A stretch of DNA of 64,000 bases from positions 11,732,001-11,796,000 of the forward strand of contig NC_060019.1 in assembly GCF_021134715.1 (NCBI RefSeq), in the 5' to 3' direction. Of the stretch, positions 60,601 through 64,000 are shown in pieces. The notes under the pieces were generated by a model. The model made no database searches and had not been told where the DNA came from. It worked only from the letters and a program-made list of their open reading frames with translations. The position numbers were made by a program, and so were the translations under genes. Numbering within the stretch: the stretch's first letter is position 1; the number at the start of each line of letters is the position of its first letter. This DNA comes from Daphnia pulex. Taxonomy: Eukaryota > Arthropoda > Branchiopoda > Diplostraca > Daphniidae.

Positions 60601-63600
60601 ATTTTTTTTATTTTCTTATATGTATGATGGGGGCTGCTTGAAAACAGGAAGCAACGTTAGATGTCTATCCATCATCAGTGCCGCGTGACGTCTCGCTTGT
60701 GGCGATCCGAAGCTGCCGGAGCGTGATCTTTCACGAAGGCGGAATCAAGCACTTGAACAACCTCTCCATCGTGACTGTTGAAGATGCCGGAGAAGTGCTC
60801 TTCCATTCAGGATCTTTCAATCAATTAAAGGTAAGTCATTAGGGACTATTAGCCTTCTTATACGGATGTATACAGATAACTAATCACGTGATTCAATCAA
60901 TTGATGTATAGGTGGAAACCAAGACGGCTGTGACAATCGGCCGGTGTCGCCAATTATTAATCAAAACCGCCGCTTTCGTCAGCCACTCACTCGGCCCGGT
61001 GGCTCTCAATTCGTCGCACTGCCATTCGGTGCGAATCGAAGAGTCGGCCTTTTCCCGTCTCAGTCGGCTGACGCTGACCAACATTCAGTTTTTGCACTTG
61101 GCTTCGCACGCTTTCCGGTTTACCACCGTCAGCCCACTAGACGGAGACCACATCAAAACCGAGATATTGATCGAGCACGTCAACATGACAGGTTTAATTT
61201 CATTCAAAATCATTTCATTTCAAATATAATAACATGAATCCAATTTAATTTGTTTGAACAGAATTGAAAAGTTTCACATTTCCATCGCCGTTGGATCATC
61301 TTGTATTCGAGAACGTCACCATTTCGGGCCAAATTCACGCCAACGCCACTTCGGCTTTGCGGATCGTCCGGCTCAGCATTTCCGACTCGCGAATCGGTTG
61401 GATCGCGGCCGGCGCTTTCAGCGAGTTCACTCACCTCGATTGGCTGGAAATGCTCAACACCAGGGTGGGCCACATAGACGGGCGGGCCTTTTCTTCGGCG
61501 GCATCTTCTATCACCATCGAAGGCTGCCAAATCGGCCGGATGAATCAAAGCGCACTGTCTATGCCCGTCGCCCGCGTGTCATTACATTCCAATCGCATCG
61601 ACGTGCTGGCCACCGGAGCCCTTAATTTGCGCGAGTGGAACGAACTGCTCATCGAAAACAATACGGTGACGCTGATCGAGCGACACGCCTTCTACAACAT
61701 TGGCGAACCCAAACTTCTTCCGTCGCCCGCCTACGCTGCCGGAGCTGGACGCGTCCGGTTCATCATACGACACAACGTGTTTCATCAAGTCCAGCTGGGC
61801 GCTTTCATCATCAGCGCTGAAGTTCCCCAGCTGAAATTGGAGGATAATCACTTCCAACACAATTGCGATTGTCAGATGGCTGGATGGGCGGCCCAGTTGA
61901 CGCAAATCACTCGCCGGACCGAGACCACAACGGCCGAATCGTTTCTAGAAGAAGAAGATGAACATGTTTCTAGCGCTCCTAGGGCTTTGTGGCTGGGATC
62001 TTCGCTCTTCAACAGCAGTTTGTGTCGACTGGACCAGGCGGCCGCGGAATGTTTGGATTTATCCGACCAGCCGCAATTCCTGTCCATGAAAAACTACACG
62101 GACGAATTTTGCCCAGCCGCTCAGGAAAACGAATTCAGCCGCTGCTTGGCCATGAAACGATCATCGATTGACATTAGTCGAATCATCGATTTCAAGACGG
62201 ACGACGATGCTGACGGATCGAGCGGAATTAAATTGGTCGACTTTAGCTCAAGACAAGATTTGGTTATGATCATCGTCCTGAGTGCCCTGTGCGTTTTGGT
62301 CTTCCTGGCCGTCTGCCTTGGTCTGGTCGTGGCTCGTTTCAGGACTAAGAACCGCCAGCAGCAACGAAGCAATAAGAAAATCGTGTCCAACGAGGAACGC
62401 GTCACTTGTTCGCCGCTGATTCCCAGCAGCAATGTGGAAAAACAACTGGGCAGCGGAGTGGTCTCCTCCGGCTCCATTTCGCGCCTATCCGTCAAAGACT
62501 ATCGAAATTATTTGGAAGACCTTGGACCCATTTATTCGGAACCGCTGGAACCTCCCGAGTCGAACGCTTGGATCAAGCACGTCCCACCAACAGATTCGGC
62601 CCCGCCCGATGTGCCGGCCATGCCCGTCCAGTGGACTCCCAAAGGCGGCGTCAAAGCCGACGACGCTAATAAACGGACCATCGATCGAGGCACTCAAACG
62701 TTGGAGGACAGCACTCATAAAGTCTCGGAATCAGAGAATCTCTCCAGCACATCCGTCCCGAATGGCGAACCGCTGGCGTCGAGTCTGGCCCTTGAATTCA
62801 CGCAAGATGTCATGGCCGCTCTACGAGATAAAATGGACGTCTCCCCCCTGTACAGCGAAGTCAAAGATTCGATTGTTTCCAAGGAACTAGACAACAACGA
62901 AGAGTCAGCAGCACTGACGAAGGGAACCAGCACAATCACACCCGAGTTCTACGATCTCATCAAGGTAGTCGATCAAGGTGCTGGGTCAAGGCCGTCCACA
63001 TCTTCTGCCAGGTCGGAACACATCTACTGCAAACCGTGGGATGATGCCGATCCATCAGGCTCGAAGAATCGTCTTCCGTCATCCGTTTCGGATGAGACAC
63101 CACCACCACCACCACCAGCAGGAGTCGAATTAAAAGTGGATAAGGAGTCAGACGGTGGTGACGCTTTATTATTATTACCTCCTCCAGCGAAACAAAAGAA
63201 TAATGTGCCGGTAGCCAAAAGTCAACCGTTTCACGTGCGCGGATCTCTCCCGAAATGGCCTCCGCCCGCCATCAAGACTCCCAGTCAAAACCGGAGCGGA
63301 TCGAGGACCACCAACGGTTCAACTTGCTCACCTCCAACATCTCCCGTTAAAGATGCCAAGCCACCTTCGTGGCAAAGCTCATCCAGGTCGATTCCGGCCG
63401 CCAGGAAGTCGCCGACTAAAACCAGAAGCGAACACAACACTTCCCAAAAGACCTCTCATCAGCCGACGGGAAAGCCTAATAAAGAATCTACTGTCGTCCA
63501 GTCAAATTCATCGAACGTCGTTATTTCACCGTCTCCTTCACAACAGTCTAAAGATGAGGGCGATGAGGAGTACGCCGAAGTAACGCCGCAGCCGTTTAGT

Positions 63601-63804
63601 TTCTCATTCCGACGGCCTTTGTTCGCTGAACGTCCAAATAATACGAAAGAGAAGAGCATCAGTGCTGCCGAGGGACCACCGAAACCGGCGAGATCGCCTG
63701 TTGCCCAGTTGTGCGAATATGCCGATCCGCGTGACCTAAATGAGCCTTTGTACTCTGAGTTAATAGTGCAAGATGAACAACAACAGCAACACGATAACTT
63801 GTGA
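57605..63804 (+). CDS. Single-pass LRR-like membrane protein with tyrosine-motif tail
   Basis: Four exons: 57605-57835, 60648-60830, 60912-61191 and 61262-63804, all GT-AG and in phase, encoding 1,078 residues. A signal peptide (hydrophobic DCLLLLWWIVTTLTLVLG) is followed by a Cys-rich stretch (LCNDSRCSC, NCQC), then degenerate leucine-rich-type strands at about 130-425 (SALRIVRLSISDSRIGWI, WNELLIENNTVTLIERHAFY). An LRR C-cap-like HNCDCQMAGW follows (about 430-441), then one transmembrane helix (about 565-588) and a basic stop-transfer RFRTKNRQQQR. The ~490-residue tail is Pro/Ser-rich with YSEP (Tyr656), YSEV (762), YDLI (795), YCKP (820), YAEV (1002), YADP (1051) and YSEL (1062), plus SH3-type proline motifs. 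It is likely a cell-surface adhesion or signalling receptor; the family is not recognised. The frame is open upstream to an ATG at 57,449, but the signal peptide favours 57,605. Confidence 0.88.
57836..60647 (+). other. Intron 1 of the membrane-protein gene
   Basis: 2.8 kb, ending in a T-rich tract and ACAG. Small open frames on both strands (for example 58,318-58,596 minus) have no splice or family support. Intronic regulatory elements are possible but none is specific enough to name. Confidence 0.8.
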
Positions 63805-64000
63805 TCCCAACTCGTATATATAACAGTCCTTCTTGTGGTTTTCATCACCCGCGCCCCATGTACGCAGAATATACGCTTCCGCTCCGATTCATCGAATCAC
63901 TTTTGACCTGCCTTATAATATACCAGAAACAAAAGTCTCGAATGGTGTTCGGGCTCGAGTCAAAAATCGTCATATTTCATTGTTATTTGATAAATTTATT
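63805..64000 (+). other. 3' UTR start of the membrane-protein gene
   Basis: Sequence after the TGA stop, AT-rich, with no canonical AATAAA before the window ends; the transcript probably continues beyond it. Confidence 0.5.

Overview
The window looks like nuclear DNA from an arthropod, most likely a water flea (Daphnia-type branchiopod). The basis is inference from the proteins (an invertebrate FOXO, TMEM135 and SYF2 orthologues), the very short introns (57-107 nt for most TMEM135 introns, 70-81 nt elsewhere) and long CT-, GA- and CA-rich non-coding tracts. No species-specific marker was used.

Layout. 1-9,624 is mostly non-coding; a few minus-strand open stretches at 70-1,613 and about 8,040-8,433 may be exons of genes I do not recognise. 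9,625-12,774 is an ordinary gene pair: TMEM135 (plus, nine exons) and SYF2 (minus, two exons), convergent with only 94 bp between their stop codons. 13,680-28,340 is a rearranged, repeat-built region. It holds a large imperfect palindrome (18,788-28,137) with near-identical 2.9-kb outer arms, a more diverged inner part and a ~1-kb unique centre. A third copy of an inner unit lies at 13,680-14,480. The outer tip of the left arm (14,533-14,632) is cut off from the rest by a 4.15-kb block that carries a broken M1 aminopeptidase.

31,280-45,284 (minus) is the FOXO gene: four coding exons, 730 residues, a complete forkhead domain split by a 10.6-kb intron, three Akt sites and a conserved activation region. 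Its introns and flank carry several CRE-type sites, and intron 2 has a promoter-like cluster. Consensus-spliced minus-strand segments at 52.5-53.2 kb could be FOXO leader exons or a separate transcript. 53.7-54.7 kb holds tRNA-like debris and a broken BTB-domain fragment.

57,605-63,804 (plus) is a four-exon gene for a 1,078-residue single-pass membrane protein with degenerate leucine-rich repeats outside and a long tail with several SH2/ITIM-like tyrosine motifs inside. I could not match it to a named family.

FOXO (insulin/stress transcription), TMEM135 (organelle and lipid metabolism) and SYF2 (splicing) are housekeeping or signalling genes with no sign of joint operation. The unusual part of the window is the palindrome and its neighbourhood.
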